Shown in pieces: positions 7,334-15,223 of a stretch of 44,580 nucleotides of DNA. Position 1 is the first letter of the stretch, and each line of letters opens with the position of its first letter. Made by a program: the position numbers and the translations under genes. The notes beneath the pieces were generated by a model. That model did not search any database and was not told where the DNA came from. It was given only the letters and a program-made list of their open reading frames with translations. The DNA is from Prevotella sp. (GTDB lineage Bacteria; Bacteroidota; Bacteroidia; Bacteroidales; Bacteroidaceae), in the NCBI GenBank assembly GCA_017847725.1, contig JAGAXW010000013.1, positions 1 to 44,580 of the forward strand, in the 5' to 3' direction.

Positions 7334-8580
7334 AGAGGATTATAGTTTACGCAGATTTTGACTTCCTATCTGCTCCACAGGAGATTGGAACATTAGGTTA
7401 CGAACATGTTCGTGGCAAGGACCATTTTGTCTTTGAGTATTCGCGCCAGTGGCTGAAACAGCATGGCGGCATTCTGCTGAGCGGTGACCTAATGAACGTT
7501 CCTTCGTTGCAGCATCCTCGTGGTAATGATAATGTATTCGGCTTCGTCAAGGATTCCTTCCCCGATCGTTGGGGGCGTTTATTGCTTGACCGCAGAGAGC
7601 GACTGACTGCCCAACAGGAAGGTAGGCCGAAACGTATGCTCACTAATTACGACTATCTTATTGGTATCGAGGACTTCACTCGTATGGGTGGCATACGTTA
7701 CAAAGAGGAAGAAGGTAGTGACTATATCAATGCAAGTACAAAATACCATGTTCCCCCTATTGAGAGTCTTCGTGCCCTGTGCGATGCTTGCCATGAGATT
7801 GAGTTGGCAGAGGAGCGCAATGAATTGCCAGAACAACGCTGGCTCGACCAGCTGATTGACCCAGGAACCTCGCTCGGTGGTGCTCGCCCCAAGGCCAACG
7901 TGGTTGATGCAGACGGAAAACTGTACGTGGCAAAGTTCCCCTCAAAAAAGGATTTGGAGAATACCGAGCTTCTTGAACACTTCTCGCATCAACTGGCGGC
8001 AAAGGCTGGCATCAACGTGGCAAAGACACGCACCATCAAGATTTCAAAAGATCGTGATCTGCTTCTTTCTGAACGCTTCGATAGAACAGCAGAGGGCCGT
8101 CGCATTCATTTTGCTTCCGCTATGTCGTTGCTTGGTCTTGATGATGGTGCTGGCAGCAGCACAGGTAACGGCTATCTTGACATCGTTGATTTCATTCTTC
8201 GTGGGTGTACCGATGTACGGCAAAATCTCCGTGAGCTCTATCGCAGAGTTGCCTTCAACGTCATGTTTGGTTACACCGATGACCACTTCCGTAATCATGG
8301 ATTCCTGCTCACTCCAAAAGGCTGGACACTCTCTCCTGCATACGATATCAATCCAGGAGCAAAGTCACATCAATGCTTGCTTATAGACTCATACACAGAA
8401 GAGTCAGATATCAACGCCTTACTCTCTGCAAGTGAAAGCTATATGCTTGAACATCAAGAAGCATCAGAGATTATTGAGAAGGTTCGTGCTGCCATCAAAG
8501 ACTGGCGCAAAACCGCTACAGAACTACAAATACCCGCAAAGTTGTTAGAATCATATTCTATACGTTGGGATGAACTATAA
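7330..8580 (+). CDS. hipA: HipA-type Ser/Thr kinase toxin
   Basis: A full-length 416-residue HipA. The N-terminal subdomain (about 8-120) contains SFPDRWGRLLLDRRE (76-90), typical of HipA. The glycine-rich loop TSLGGARPK (180-188) corresponds to the ATP-binding and autophosphorylation loop, the nucleotide-binding lysine lies in YVAKF (199-203), the catalytic loop is YTDDHFRNHGF (315-325), and the DFG-like segment is PAYDINP (336-342). All kinase motifs are intact, so activity is expected. E. coli HipA phosphorylates glutamyl-tRNA synthetase; the target here is unknown because HipA families differ. It is coupled to hipB by a 4 nt overlap. The pair flanks the restriction locus and a dead AbiEii gene, consistent with a defence island. 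Confidence 0.94.
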   Translation: MKRIIVYADFDFLSAPQEIGTLGYEHVRGKDHFVFEYSRQWLKQHGGILLSGDLMNVPSLQHPRGNDNVFGFVKDSFPDRWGRLLLDRRERLTAQQEGRPKRMLTNYDYLIGIEDFTRMGGIRYKEEEGSDYINASTKYHVPPIESLRALCDACHEIELAEERNELPEQRWLDQLIDPGTSLGGARPKANVVDADGKLYVAKFPSKKDLENTELLEHFSHQLAAKAGINVAKTRTIKISKDRDLLLSERFDRTAEGRRIHFASAMSLLGLDDGAGSSTGNGYLDIVDFILRGCTDVRQNLRELYRRVAFNVMFGYTDDHFRNHGFLLTPKGWTLSPAYDINPGAKSHQCLLIDSYTEESDINALLSASESYMLEHQEASEIIEKVRAAIKDWRKTATELQIPAKLLESYSIRWDEL

Positions 8581-8619
8581 AAAAGTAGCATATTCTGCAC
8601 GTTTTCCGTGAAAAATGTG

Positions 8620-8627
8620 TAACTTTG
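8620..8627 (+). promoter_or_regulatory. -7-like box ahead of the AbiEii remnant
   Basis: TAACTTTG matches TAnnTTTG and lies 6 bp before the first recognisable AbiEii codons. No good -33 element is visible. It may be a leftover promoter brought next to the 3' part of the gene by a deletion. Confidence 0.35.
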
Positions 8628-8632
8628 CAGCG

Positions 8633-8946
8633 CGCCCAACATTGGATATAGACTTCCTTGGAAAAAATATCGGCTTTGGCGATGTTGTCACCCCAAGTCC
8701 AATAGATCTTGACTATCCGGACTCTGCTTGAAAGTCTGCCAGCTGTAAACATTCTGGCTTACTCGCTTGAAACAGTAATTGCAGAAAAATTCCATGCAGT
8801 GGTTGATCTGGCAGACCAAAGCAGCCGCATGAATGAAAGACTATTACGACCTGTGTCATCTGCTGTCAAAAGAAAAAATTGTTATATCGCCATTTTATGG
8901 CGAAGCCACATACTTTTTGTATTTATGGAATATGGCGAATCACTAG
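8633..8946 (+). pseudogene. AbiEii/AbiGii-type nucleotidyltransferase remnant, truncated and frameshifted
   Basis: Three reading frames together spell a recognisable AbiEii-family stretch. From 8633 one frame gives RPTLDIDFLG and then FGDVVTP..DLDYP, the nucleotidyltransferase region after the lost GG-S motif. After a +1 shift near 8719 the next frame gives TLLESLPAVNILAYSLETVI and AEKFHAVVDLADQSSRM. After another +1 shift near 8834 the third frame gives KDYYDLCHLLSKEKIVISP and ends at TAG 8944-8946. The N-terminal part with the first catalytic motif is missing, so the gene is dead by both truncation and frameshift. AbiEii is the toxin of a type IV abortive-infection pair; no AbiEi partner is visible. 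An apparent ORF at 8709-9005 covers only part of this and is not a real gene. Confidence 0.8.
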
Positions 8947-9015
8947 TGAATAGCAATCTTCATAGTCTTTCCGGTTCTGCAAAATTATTGCAAAGGTACA
9001 CATAATTTTCTGAAA

Positions 9016-9585
9016 TCACGTCTTCAATACTAAGTGTTTCATTGGGTGACCACCCCACTGGCTGTCGTTCGCATAACGGAAACCTACAGAGGCATATAGC
9101 GCCTCTCCTGCAGGATTTCCTTTATCCACCAATAGTCCCACGCAGGGCAGCCCCATCCGCTCTGCTCGCTCCTTGGTCGCGTTCAGAAGCCGCTGGGCGA
9201 TGCCTTGGCGACGATATGCCGGCACCACGGCCAACGAGTCAAGATAGAGTTCGCCAGCCTGTGTCTCGTCATCCATTCCGGTATGATCCTTGCCGATATA
9301 TTCCATTGCAGCCTGGATGAATGTACGGCGCAGTTCATGCAAGCGGCCACCGTCATAGCAGACGGCGATGCCAACCAGTCGGTCATCATCCATCGCCACC
9401 AGTGTATTCCTGTAACTATACTGCGTATCCTCACGCTCCACAAGCATCGTCATCATTCTGCGAAAGTCAGAGAGGCCGTACCCCACTCCACAGAAATGCA
9501 GACAGCAGTCGTCCGTCATTGCCATCATAATCAGTTGGGCGATATCTGCCGACTGTTCCCTCTGTGCATCCTTAATCTCAATCAT
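9016..9585 (-). CDS. GNAT-family N-acetyltransferase
   Basis: A 189-residue GNAT protein. The acetyl-CoA-binding motif A is clear: LDSLAVVPAYRRQGIAQRLL (about 115-134), with RRQGIA as the pyrophosphate loop. Motif B follows near GLLVDKGNPAGEALYASVGF (about 151-170). The N-terminal half includes MMAMTDDCC and a FRRMMTMLVERED segment, a pattern common in uncharacterised Bacteroidales GNATs. The acceptor substrate cannot be told from the sequence. It stands alone on the minus strand, diverging from the cyclophilin gene with a 131 bp gap. Confidence 0.88.
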   Translation of the reverse strand: MIEIKDAQREQSADIAQLIMMAMTDDCCLHFCGVGYGLSDFRRMMTMLVEREDTQYSYRNTLVAMDDDRLVGIAVCYDGGRLHELRRTFIQAAMEYIGKDHTGMDDETQAGELYLDSLAVVPAYRRQGIAQRLLNATKERAERMGLPCVGLLVDKGNPAGEALYASVGFRYANDSQWGGHPMKHLVLKT

Positions 9586-9677
9586 TGACTTATACGTTTA
9601 CGCTTGTAAAAATAGAAAATATCAGGCAATCCTCAAAACTTTTTCCTAAGAAAACACTGACTTAATAACTTTTTGGC

Positions 9678-9685
9678 TACCTTTG
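9678..9685 (+). promoter_or_regulatory. Probable -7 box for the cyclophilin gene
   Basis: TACCTTTG matches TAnnTTTG and lies 31 bp before the ATG at 9717. No clear TTTG is seen 19-20 bp upstream. Confidence 0.5.
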
Positions 9686-9716
9686 TATCACAATTAGAGA
9701 AAACAAGGACAGAAAT

Positions 9717-10409
9717 ATGAGAAGAATAGCGTGGAGTATTTTAATGGCTGTCATCCTGCCGATGACGGTATGTGCACAGACGAAGGCTGACAGTATTGAC
9801 AACGTCACCAAGGGAAATGTCAGGGTAAAGATTCACACCAGCATGGGGGATATCGTCGTACGACTATACGATGCCACTCCCATCCACCGCGACAATTTCA
9901 TAAAACTGGTGAAGGACGGCTTCTACGACGGTACGCTGTTCCATCGCGTTATCAAGGACTTCATGATACAAGGTGGCGACCCGGATTCGAAGGGTGCTTC
10001 CGCCGACCAGCGCATTGGCAGCGGCGGTCCGGACTACACGCTACAGGCTGAGATTGTGGACGGACTATACCACAAGCGCGGTGCACTGGCTGCCGCCCGT
10101 GAGGGTGATGCTAAGAATCCGGAGCGGCGCAGCAGCGGTTCGCAGTTTTACATCGTATGGGGCCGCACGTTCAGTCCCCGCCAGATAGAATACCTCTCTG
10201 ACAAGATGCTGGACAGGGGCGGCATGAGCGACGTACAGCGCACTGTTTATGCTACCGTTGGCGGCTCTCCCCACCTTGACGGGCTGTACACCGTGTTCGG
10301 AGAAGTGGAAACGGGACTTGACGTCGTCGACCGTATTCAGCGCACCCCCACGACCCCATCCAACCGACCTCTTGAGAACGTGGAGATGAGCATGAGCCTT
10401 ATCGAATAG
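9717..10409 (+). CDS. Exported cyclophilin-type peptidyl-prolyl isomerase
   Basis: Cyclophilins catalyse cis-trans isomerisation of proline bonds, here in the periplasm. Residues 1-20 form a signal peptide ending VCA|QT, a type I cleavage site; the cysteine lacks a proper lipobox. The catalytic domain covers about 35-228, with FHRVIKDFMIQGGDP (about 75-89) carrying the active-site Arg and Gln, and SGSQFYIVWG (about 140-149). An insert (ISPRQ-like, about 151-180) before GLYTVFGEV is typical of Bacteroidetes cyclophilins. The gene is monocistronic: it has its own -7 box and ends at a strong bidirectional terminator shared with the convergent TPR gene. Confidence 0.93.
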   Translation: MRRIAWSILMAVILPMTVCAQTKADSIDNVTKGNVRVKIHTSMGDIVVRLYDATPIHRDNFIKLVKDGFYDGTLFHRVIKDFMIQGGDPDSKGASADQRIGSGGPDYTLQAEIVDGLYHKRGALAAAREGDAKNPERRSSGSQFYIVWGRTFSPRQIEYLSDKMLDRGGMSDVQRTVYATVGGSPHLDGLYTVFGEVETGLDVVDRIQRTPTTPSNRPLENVEMSMSLIE

Positions 10410-10424
10410 GCACTAAAGAGCAAC

Positions 10425-10472
10425 AAAAGAAATCGGCCCAGACACCACAAGCGTCTGAGCCGATTTCTTTAT
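10425..10472. terminator. Bidirectional intrinsic terminator between cyclophilin and TPR genes
   Basis: AGAAATCGGCCCAGAC and GTCTGAGCCGATTTCT pair almost perfectly around a 9 nt loop, with A-rich sequence on the left and TTTATTT on the right. It serves both converging genes. Confidence 0.85.
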
Positions 10473-10486
10473 TTAGAAGCGATTGA

Positions 10487-11698
10487 TTATTTGTCAGCCT
10501 CTGCAGCCTTTGTCTTGGGGTCGTCGGGACCATAGAGACCATAGTAAGCCTGGTAGCGGTTGTATCCCCAGTTGGCCTGAGCCTTGGTGGGATCCAGTTC
10601 CTTGGCCTTATCGAAAGCCTCGATGGCCTGCTTGTAAAGTTCCTTCGACTTGGCACCGTCGGCATTGGCAGCCTGTACGCTCAGGCAAGCACCCAGATAG
10701 GTGTATACAACAGCGTTGTCGGGCTTTACCTCGGCAGCCTTGCGAAGCCACTTGGCACCCTCTTCGGCATTGTTGTCGTTGACGGCCATCAGACCCTTGT
10801 TGGCCAATGCCGTAAACGAGTTGGGATACTTAGCCAGATGGTTGTCGAGCAGGGCTGTCTGAGCAGCCTTGTCCTTCATGCCCTCATACATGCCGTTCAA
10901 ACCGTCGAGCACCACCTCGTTCTCGGGGTCCTTCTCGTACATGGCCTTCAGCTGGTTGACGTAGTTGACCGAGTCGGCATGTGTGGCGAGCTGTGAGCGC
11001 ATGGCATAGAGCTGGAAGTTGATGGCATCGGCCTTCTGCTGCGGGTCACGCTTGGCCACCTCGAAATACTTGTTGGCACGGTCCATCTGCTTGGCATCGT
11101 AGGCATAGCGGCCTGCGAAGAAAGCGACCTGTCCTACATACTCCTGCTCAGGCTTGTGGTCGCAATCAGCGAAGAAGGGGTCTTCTCCGGCATCCACGAA
11201 TGCACCCCAGTATTTGAGCACACCGGCGTTGTTGCCATTCTGGGCAGCAGCCTGTCCGATGTTTACCAGATGCGGACGTACAGCCCACACGCGCTCCTTA
11301 TTCTTCTGTACGAACTTGGGCTTCACTCTGCCCTTGGCATCGGGCATTTGGTCGTACTTGTTGCACTCAATGGCAGCGTCGATGGCGTTGCAGATGCCGT
11401 CGGCCAGTCCCAGTGTGTCGTAAGCCTTGGGCTTGCCGGTACCCATCTGGGCAGCCATCTGGTTCTCCGTCATCGTGCCCACCTCGTTGCTGACCTTAGA
11501 CATGGCCAGGTCTACCAGGTGGTTGTAGGCCTTGGCCTTCTCGGCATTGTCGGCCAGCTGTTGCAGGTTAGCCTTCAGCAGTTGTTCTGCTTGAGCATAG
11601 TCTTTCGTCTTCAAGATTGCCTTCAGGGCATCGCTGTCTCCGGCAAAGGTCATGGTGCTTGCCATGAGCATCATTGCCATCATCATCACTTTTTTCAT
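10487..11698 (-). CDS. Exported tetratricopeptide-repeat protein
   Basis: A 403-residue protein with a signal peptide (residues 1-19, cleavage after TFA). The mature part is alpha-helical with TPR units, clearest at about 285-400: FTALANKGLMAVNDNNAEEG, AVVYTYLGACLSV, and a final unit with AKELDPTKAQANWGYNRYQA. An earlier TPR-like stretch is near 25-70. TPR proteins act as scaffolds; no enzymatic motif is visible. The gene lies 27 nt downstream of gyrA on the same strand and is probably co-transcribed with it, an arrangement that I recall from other Bacteroidales. The C-terminus is Lys/Ala-rich. Location is expected to be periplasmic. Confidence 0.88.
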   Translation of the reverse strand: MKKVMMMAMMLMASTMTFAGDSDALKAILKTKDYAQAEQLLKANLQQLADNAEKAKAYNHLVDLAMSKVSNEVGTMTENQMAAQMGTGKPKAYDTLGLADGICNAIDAAIECNKYDQMPDAKGRVKPKFVQKNKERVWAVRPHLVNIGQAAAQNGNNAGVLKYWGAFVDAGEDPFFADCDHKPEQEYVGQVAFFAGRYAYDAKQMDRANKYFEVAKRDPQQKADAINFQLYAMRSQLATHADSVNYVNQLKAMYEKDPENEVVLDGLNGMYEGMKDKAAQTALLDNHLAKYPNSFTALANKGLMAVNDNNAEEGAKWLRKAAEVKPDNAVVYTYLGACLSVQAANADGAKSKELYKQAIEAFDKAKELDPTKAQANWGYNRYQAYYGLYGPDDPKTKAAEADK

Positions 11699-11725
11699 AA
11701 GTCTTTAATATTGGTTAAACGTTAT

Positions 11726-14272
11726 TTACTCTTCTGTTGGAGTTTCGATTTGCGGGGTATCGATAGCTTCTTCGTTGAGCTCCTCATCGACAATCTGTGC
11801 CTCCTCGACGTCCTCTTCCTGACTGGACATCACCTTGCATACGCTGGCGATGGTATCGTTCTTCTTGGCGAGGTTGATGAGGCGGACGCCCTGTGTGGCA
11901 CGTCCCATGACGCGCACGTCGGCCACCTTCAGTCGGATGAGGATACCCGACTTGTTGATAATCATCAGGTCGTTCTCGTCGGTCACCACCTTGATAGCCA
12001 CCAGTCGGCCGGTCTTCTCAGTGACGGCAAGCGTCTTGACACCCTTGGCACCGCGTGAGGTCTTGCGATAGTCGTCGATCTCGGTACGCTTGCCGTATCC
12101 GTTTTCAGACACCACCATGATGGTCTCCGTCTGCGGGTCGTTGACACATACCATGCCTACCACCTCGTCGTCGTCACCGTCGATGCGCATGCCGATGACA
12201 CCCGTCGACACGCGTCCCATAGAGCGCACGGTCGACTCGTCGAAGCGCACGGCACGTCCGTTACGGTTGGCCAGCAGCAGTTCGTTGTGTCCGTTGGTCA
12301 GACGCACGCCTACCACCTCGTCGCCCTCATTGATATTGATGGCGCGCACGCCGGCAGCACGCACGTTCTTGTAGGCATCCAGTCGGGTCTTCTTGATGAT
12401 ACCCTGCTTGGTGGCGAACACGACGTAGTGTGACTGCAGGAACTCCTCGTCGTTGAAGTTCTTGATGCGCAGCACAGCGTTGATGGCGTCGTCGGGCTCG
12501 ATGTTGAGCATGTTCTGGATGGCGCGTCCCTTCGAGTTCTTGTCGCCCTCGGGTATCTCGTAGCACTTCTGCCAGTAGCAGCGTCCCTTCTGGGTGAAGA
12601 AGAGCAGCGTGTTGTGCATGGTGGCAGGATAGATGTATTCCGTAAAGTCGTTGTCGCGATGGCGTGCAGCCTTGGCACCCACGCCGCCGCGTCCCTGCTC
12701 GTGGAACTCGTCGAGCTTGGTACGCTTGATGTATCCCATGTGCGAGATGGTGATGACGACGGGATCGTCGGGATAGAAGTCCTCGGCATTGAACTCGTGG
12801 TCGAAGGGAATAATCTCCGTGCGGCGCTCGTCGCCATACTTTTCCTTCACCTCCTGCAGTTCCTGCTTCATCACCTCCTTGCAGCGCTCGGGGTTGTTCA
12901 GGATTTCCTCCAGGTCGGCAATGAGTTTCATCAGGTCGTCGTACTCCTGATGCAGCTGGTCGACGCGCAGTCCGGTGAGCTGGCTCAGTCGCATGTCTAC
13001 GATGGCCTTCGACTGCAGCTCGTCGAGATTGAAGCGCTGCTCCAGGTTGCGCTGGGCGTCGCTGGGCGTCTTGCTGTTACGGATGATGTGCACCACCTCG
13101 TCGATATTGTTGACGGCGATGATCAGTCCCTCAAGAATGTGGGCACGCTCCTGGGCTTTGCGCAGGTCGTACTTGGTGCGGCGGATGGTGACGTCGTGAC
13201 GGTGCTCCACGAAGTATTTGACGCACTCCTTGAGTGAGAGCAGACGGGGACGGCCCTTGACCAGTGCGATGTTGTTGACGGAGAACGAGCTCTGCAGGGC
13301 CGTCATCTTGAACAGCTTGTTCAGCAGCACGTTGGCATTGGCGTCGCGCTTGCAGTCGACGACGATGCGCATGCCCTGCCGGCCCGACTCGTCGTTGACG
13401 TTGGCCACGCCCTCTATCTTGTGCTCGTTGGCCAGGTCAGCAATGTATTTCACCAGGTCGGCCTTGTTGACGCCGTAAGGTATCTCCGTCACGACAATCT
13501 TGTCGTGGGTCTCGGTGGTCTCAATCTCAGCCTTGGCACGCATGACGATGCGTCCGCGGCCCGTCTCGTAGGCATCGCGCACGCCCTGCAGTCCGTAGAT
13601 GTAGGCTCCCGTGGGGAAGTCCGGACCCGGTATGTACTTCATCAGGCCGTCGGTGTCGATGTCGGGATTGTCGATGTAGGCGCAGCAGCCGTCGATGACC
13701 TCGCCCAGGTTGTGGGTAGGCATATTGGTGGCCATACCCACGGCGATACCGTTGCCGCCGTTGACCAGCAGGTTGGGAATCTTGGTAGGCATGACGCTGG
13801 GCTCCTGCAGCGAGTCGTCGAAGTTGTTCACCATATCGACCGTATCCTTCTCGAGGTCGTCCATGATGTGCTCCCCCATCTTCGAGAGTCGGCACTCGGT
13901 GTAACGCATGGCGGCAGGCGAGTCGCCGTCTACCGATCCGAAGTTACCCTGTCCGTCTACGAGTGTGTAGCGCATGTTCCACTCCTGTGCCATGCGCACC
14001 AGTGCGCCGTATACTGACGAGTCGCCGTGAGGGTGGTACTTACCGAGCACCTCACCGACCACGCGTGCGCACTTCTTATAAGGTTGTGTGCTCACATTAT
14101 TGATGCCCATCATACCGAAGAGGATGCGGCGGTGGACGGGCTTGAAGCCGTCGCGCACGTCAGGCAAGGCGCGTGCGACGATGACCGACATCGAATAGTC
14201 GATGTAGGACGACTTCATTTCTTCCTCGATGTTGATTTTTACAATTCTGTCGTTGTCGAAAGTCTGATCCAT
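11726..14272 (-). CDS. gyrA: DNA gyrase subunit A
   Basis: GyrA is the breakage-reunion subunit that, with GyrB, introduces negative supercoils using ATP. The 848-residue protein starts [20 protein letters not shown]. The catalytic tyrosine is Tyr124 in AAMRYTE (120-126). The quinolone-determining region is [17 protein letters not shown] (78-94). Ser85 corresponds to E. coli Ser83, but Gly89 stands where E. coli has Asp87. The C-terminal beta-pinwheel carries a GyrA-box form, QGRGGVG, which marks gyrase rather than topoisomerase IV. The tail is acidic. It is transcribed leftward from a promoter within an unusual inverted repeat and is followed by the TPR gene. Confidence 0.97.
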   Translation of the reverse strand: MDQTFDNDRIVKINIEEEMKSSYIDYSMSVIVARALPDVRDGFKPVHRRILFGMMGINNVSTQPYKKCARVVGEVLGKYHPHGDSSVYGALVRMAQEWNMRYTLVDGQGNFGSVDGDSPAAMRYTECRLSKMGEHIMDDLEKDTVDMVNNFDDSLQEPSVMPTKIPNLLVNGGNGIAVGMATNMPTHNLGEVIDGCCAYIDNPDIDTDGLMKYIPGPDFPTGAYIYGLQGVRDAYETGRGRIVMRAKAEIETTETHDKIVVTEIPYGVNKADLVKYIADLANEHKIEGVANVNDESGRQGMRIVVDCKRDANANVLLNKLFKMTALQSSFSVNNIALVKGRPRLLSLKECVKYFVEHRHDVTIRRTKYDLRKAQERAHILEGLIIAVNNIDEVVHIIRNSKTPSDAQRNLEQRFNLDELQSKAIVDMRLSQLTGLRVDQLHQEYDDLMKLIADLEEILNNPERCKEVMKQELQEVKEKYGDERRTEIIPFDHEFNAEDFYPDDPVVITISHMGYIKRTKLDEFHEQGRGGVGAKAARHRDNDFTEYIYPATMHNTLLFFTQKGRCYWQKCYEIPEGDKNSKGRAIQNMLNIEPDDAINAVLRIKNFNDEEFLQSHYVVFATKQGIIKKTRLDAYKNVRAAGVRAININEGDEVVGVRLTNGHNELLLANRNGRAVRFDESTVRSMGRVSTGVIGMRIDGDDDEVVGMVCVNDPQTETIMVVSENGYGKRTEIDDYRKTSRGAKGVKTLAVTEKTGRLVAIKVVTDENDLMIINKSGILIRLKVADVRVMGRATQGVRLINLAKKNDTIASVCKVMSSQEEDVEEAQIVDEELNEEAIDTPQIETPTEE

Positions 14273-14366
14273 TATTTCAGTTTTACATATTTATTACTCG
14301 TTTTTTGACGGATTTTGCGTTTAAGGCCATTTCCGAGCCCGCTGACGCATTTTATCCTATCAACAA

Positions 14367-14430
14367 TTAGCGCACAAAATTACTCATTTTTTTCGACATT
14401 GCGAAGGAATTGAGCATTTTTGTGCGCTAA
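14367..14430. repeat. 20 bp near-perfect inverted repeat around the gyrA promoter
   Basis: Left arm 14367-14386 begins TTAGCGCACAAAATTACTCA; right arm 14411-14430 is its complement with 18 of 20 matches and a 24 bp spacer. On the minus strand the left arm contains TAATTTTG (14375-14382), a -7 box for gyrA about 100 nt upstream of its ATG. The right arm carries the same box in the opposite direction with one change (CATTTTTG). No rho-independent T-run follows either arm, so I favour a regulatory or promoter element over a terminator for rprY. Confidence 0.75.
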
Positions 14431-14468
14431 TGGATGTTAAAAGTAGGTACTTTTGCCGTTTCCGTGCC

Positions 14469-15167
14469 CTACTCTTCTTCTGGCGTGATGAGCTTGTAGC
14501 CCTTGCCGTGGATGTTGATGATTTCTATCTGCGGGTCGTCCTTGAGGTGCTTGCGCAGCTTGGTGATGTAGACATCCATGGAGCGGGCGTTGAAGTAGTT
14601 GTCGTCTATCCAGATGGTCTTCAGTGCGAAGTCGCGCTGCAGTATCTCGTTGGCGTGCGAGCAGAGCAGTGCCAGCAGTTCGTTCTCCTTGGTGGTCAGC
14701 TTGGTCTGTTTCTCACCGATGGAGAGCAGCTGTTTCTGCGTGTCGAAGACGAAGTCGCCAATGCGGTATACGGAGCTCTCCTTGTTCTTCTTGCCGCGCA
14801 CGCGACGCAGGATGGCCTCTACGCGCAGCACAAGCTCCTCCATCGAGAAGGGCTTGGTGATATAGTCGTCGGCACCTATCTTGAATCCCTCGAGGATGTC
14901 CTCCTTCAGTGTCTTGGCGGTGAGGAAGATGATGGGGATATCGGCATTGGCCTGGCGGATTTCCTGGGCCAGGGTGAAACCGTCTTTCTTAGGCATCATC
15001 ACGTCGAGCACGCAGATGTCGAACTTGGTCTTGAGGAAGGCCCTGTAGCCTGCCTCTCCGTCGGCACACAGCTCAGCGGCATAGCCTTTGGCTGCCAGAT
15101 ACTCGCGCAACAACATTCCCAGGTTCTCGTCGTCTTCGCAAAGAAGAATTTTCAGTTTTTCGTCCAT
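14469..15167 (-). CDS. rprY: OmpR-family response regulator, RprY-like
   Basis: A 232-residue response regulator. The receiver domain covers about 5-120, with acidic pocket EDD (11-13), phosphorylation site Asp55 in CVLDVMMP, Thr83 in FLTAK, and Lys105 in ITKPF. The winged-helix DNA-binding domain (about 135-230) has LTTKENELLALLCSHANEIL and the recognition-helix region ARSMDVYITKLRKHL. The overall sequence matches RprY of Bacteroides, a partner of RprX. It is 56 bp downstream of the sensor kinase on the same strand, so the pair is an operon. In B. fragilis the RprXY system was found through tetracycline-related effects; the signal here is unknown. Confidence 0.92.
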   Translation of the reverse strand: MDEKLKILLCEDDENLGMLLREYLAAKGYAAELCADGEAGYRAFLKTKFDICVLDVMMPKKDGFTLAQEIRQANADIPIIFLTAKTLKEDILEGFKIGADDYITKPFSMEELVLRVEAILRRVRGKKNKESSVYRIGDFVFDTQKQLLSIGEKQTKLTTKENELLALLCSHANEILQRDFALKTIWIDDNYFNARSMDVYITKLRKHLKDDPQIEIINIHGKGYKLITPEEE

Positions 15168-15223
15168 AACTCGTTGTCTTTTATGTGTTAATACTTTATT
15201 TTATGTTTTCTCACTTGTGCATA

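Noticed and set aside
8709-9005. A 98-codon gene after hipA
   Set aside because: Only its first 40 or so codons match AbiEii; the rest is out of frame. It is part of the pseudogene.
11156-12058. A 300-codon plus-strand frame across the TPR gene and gyrA 3' end
   Set aside because: It runs against two well-supported genes and has no start signal or domain.
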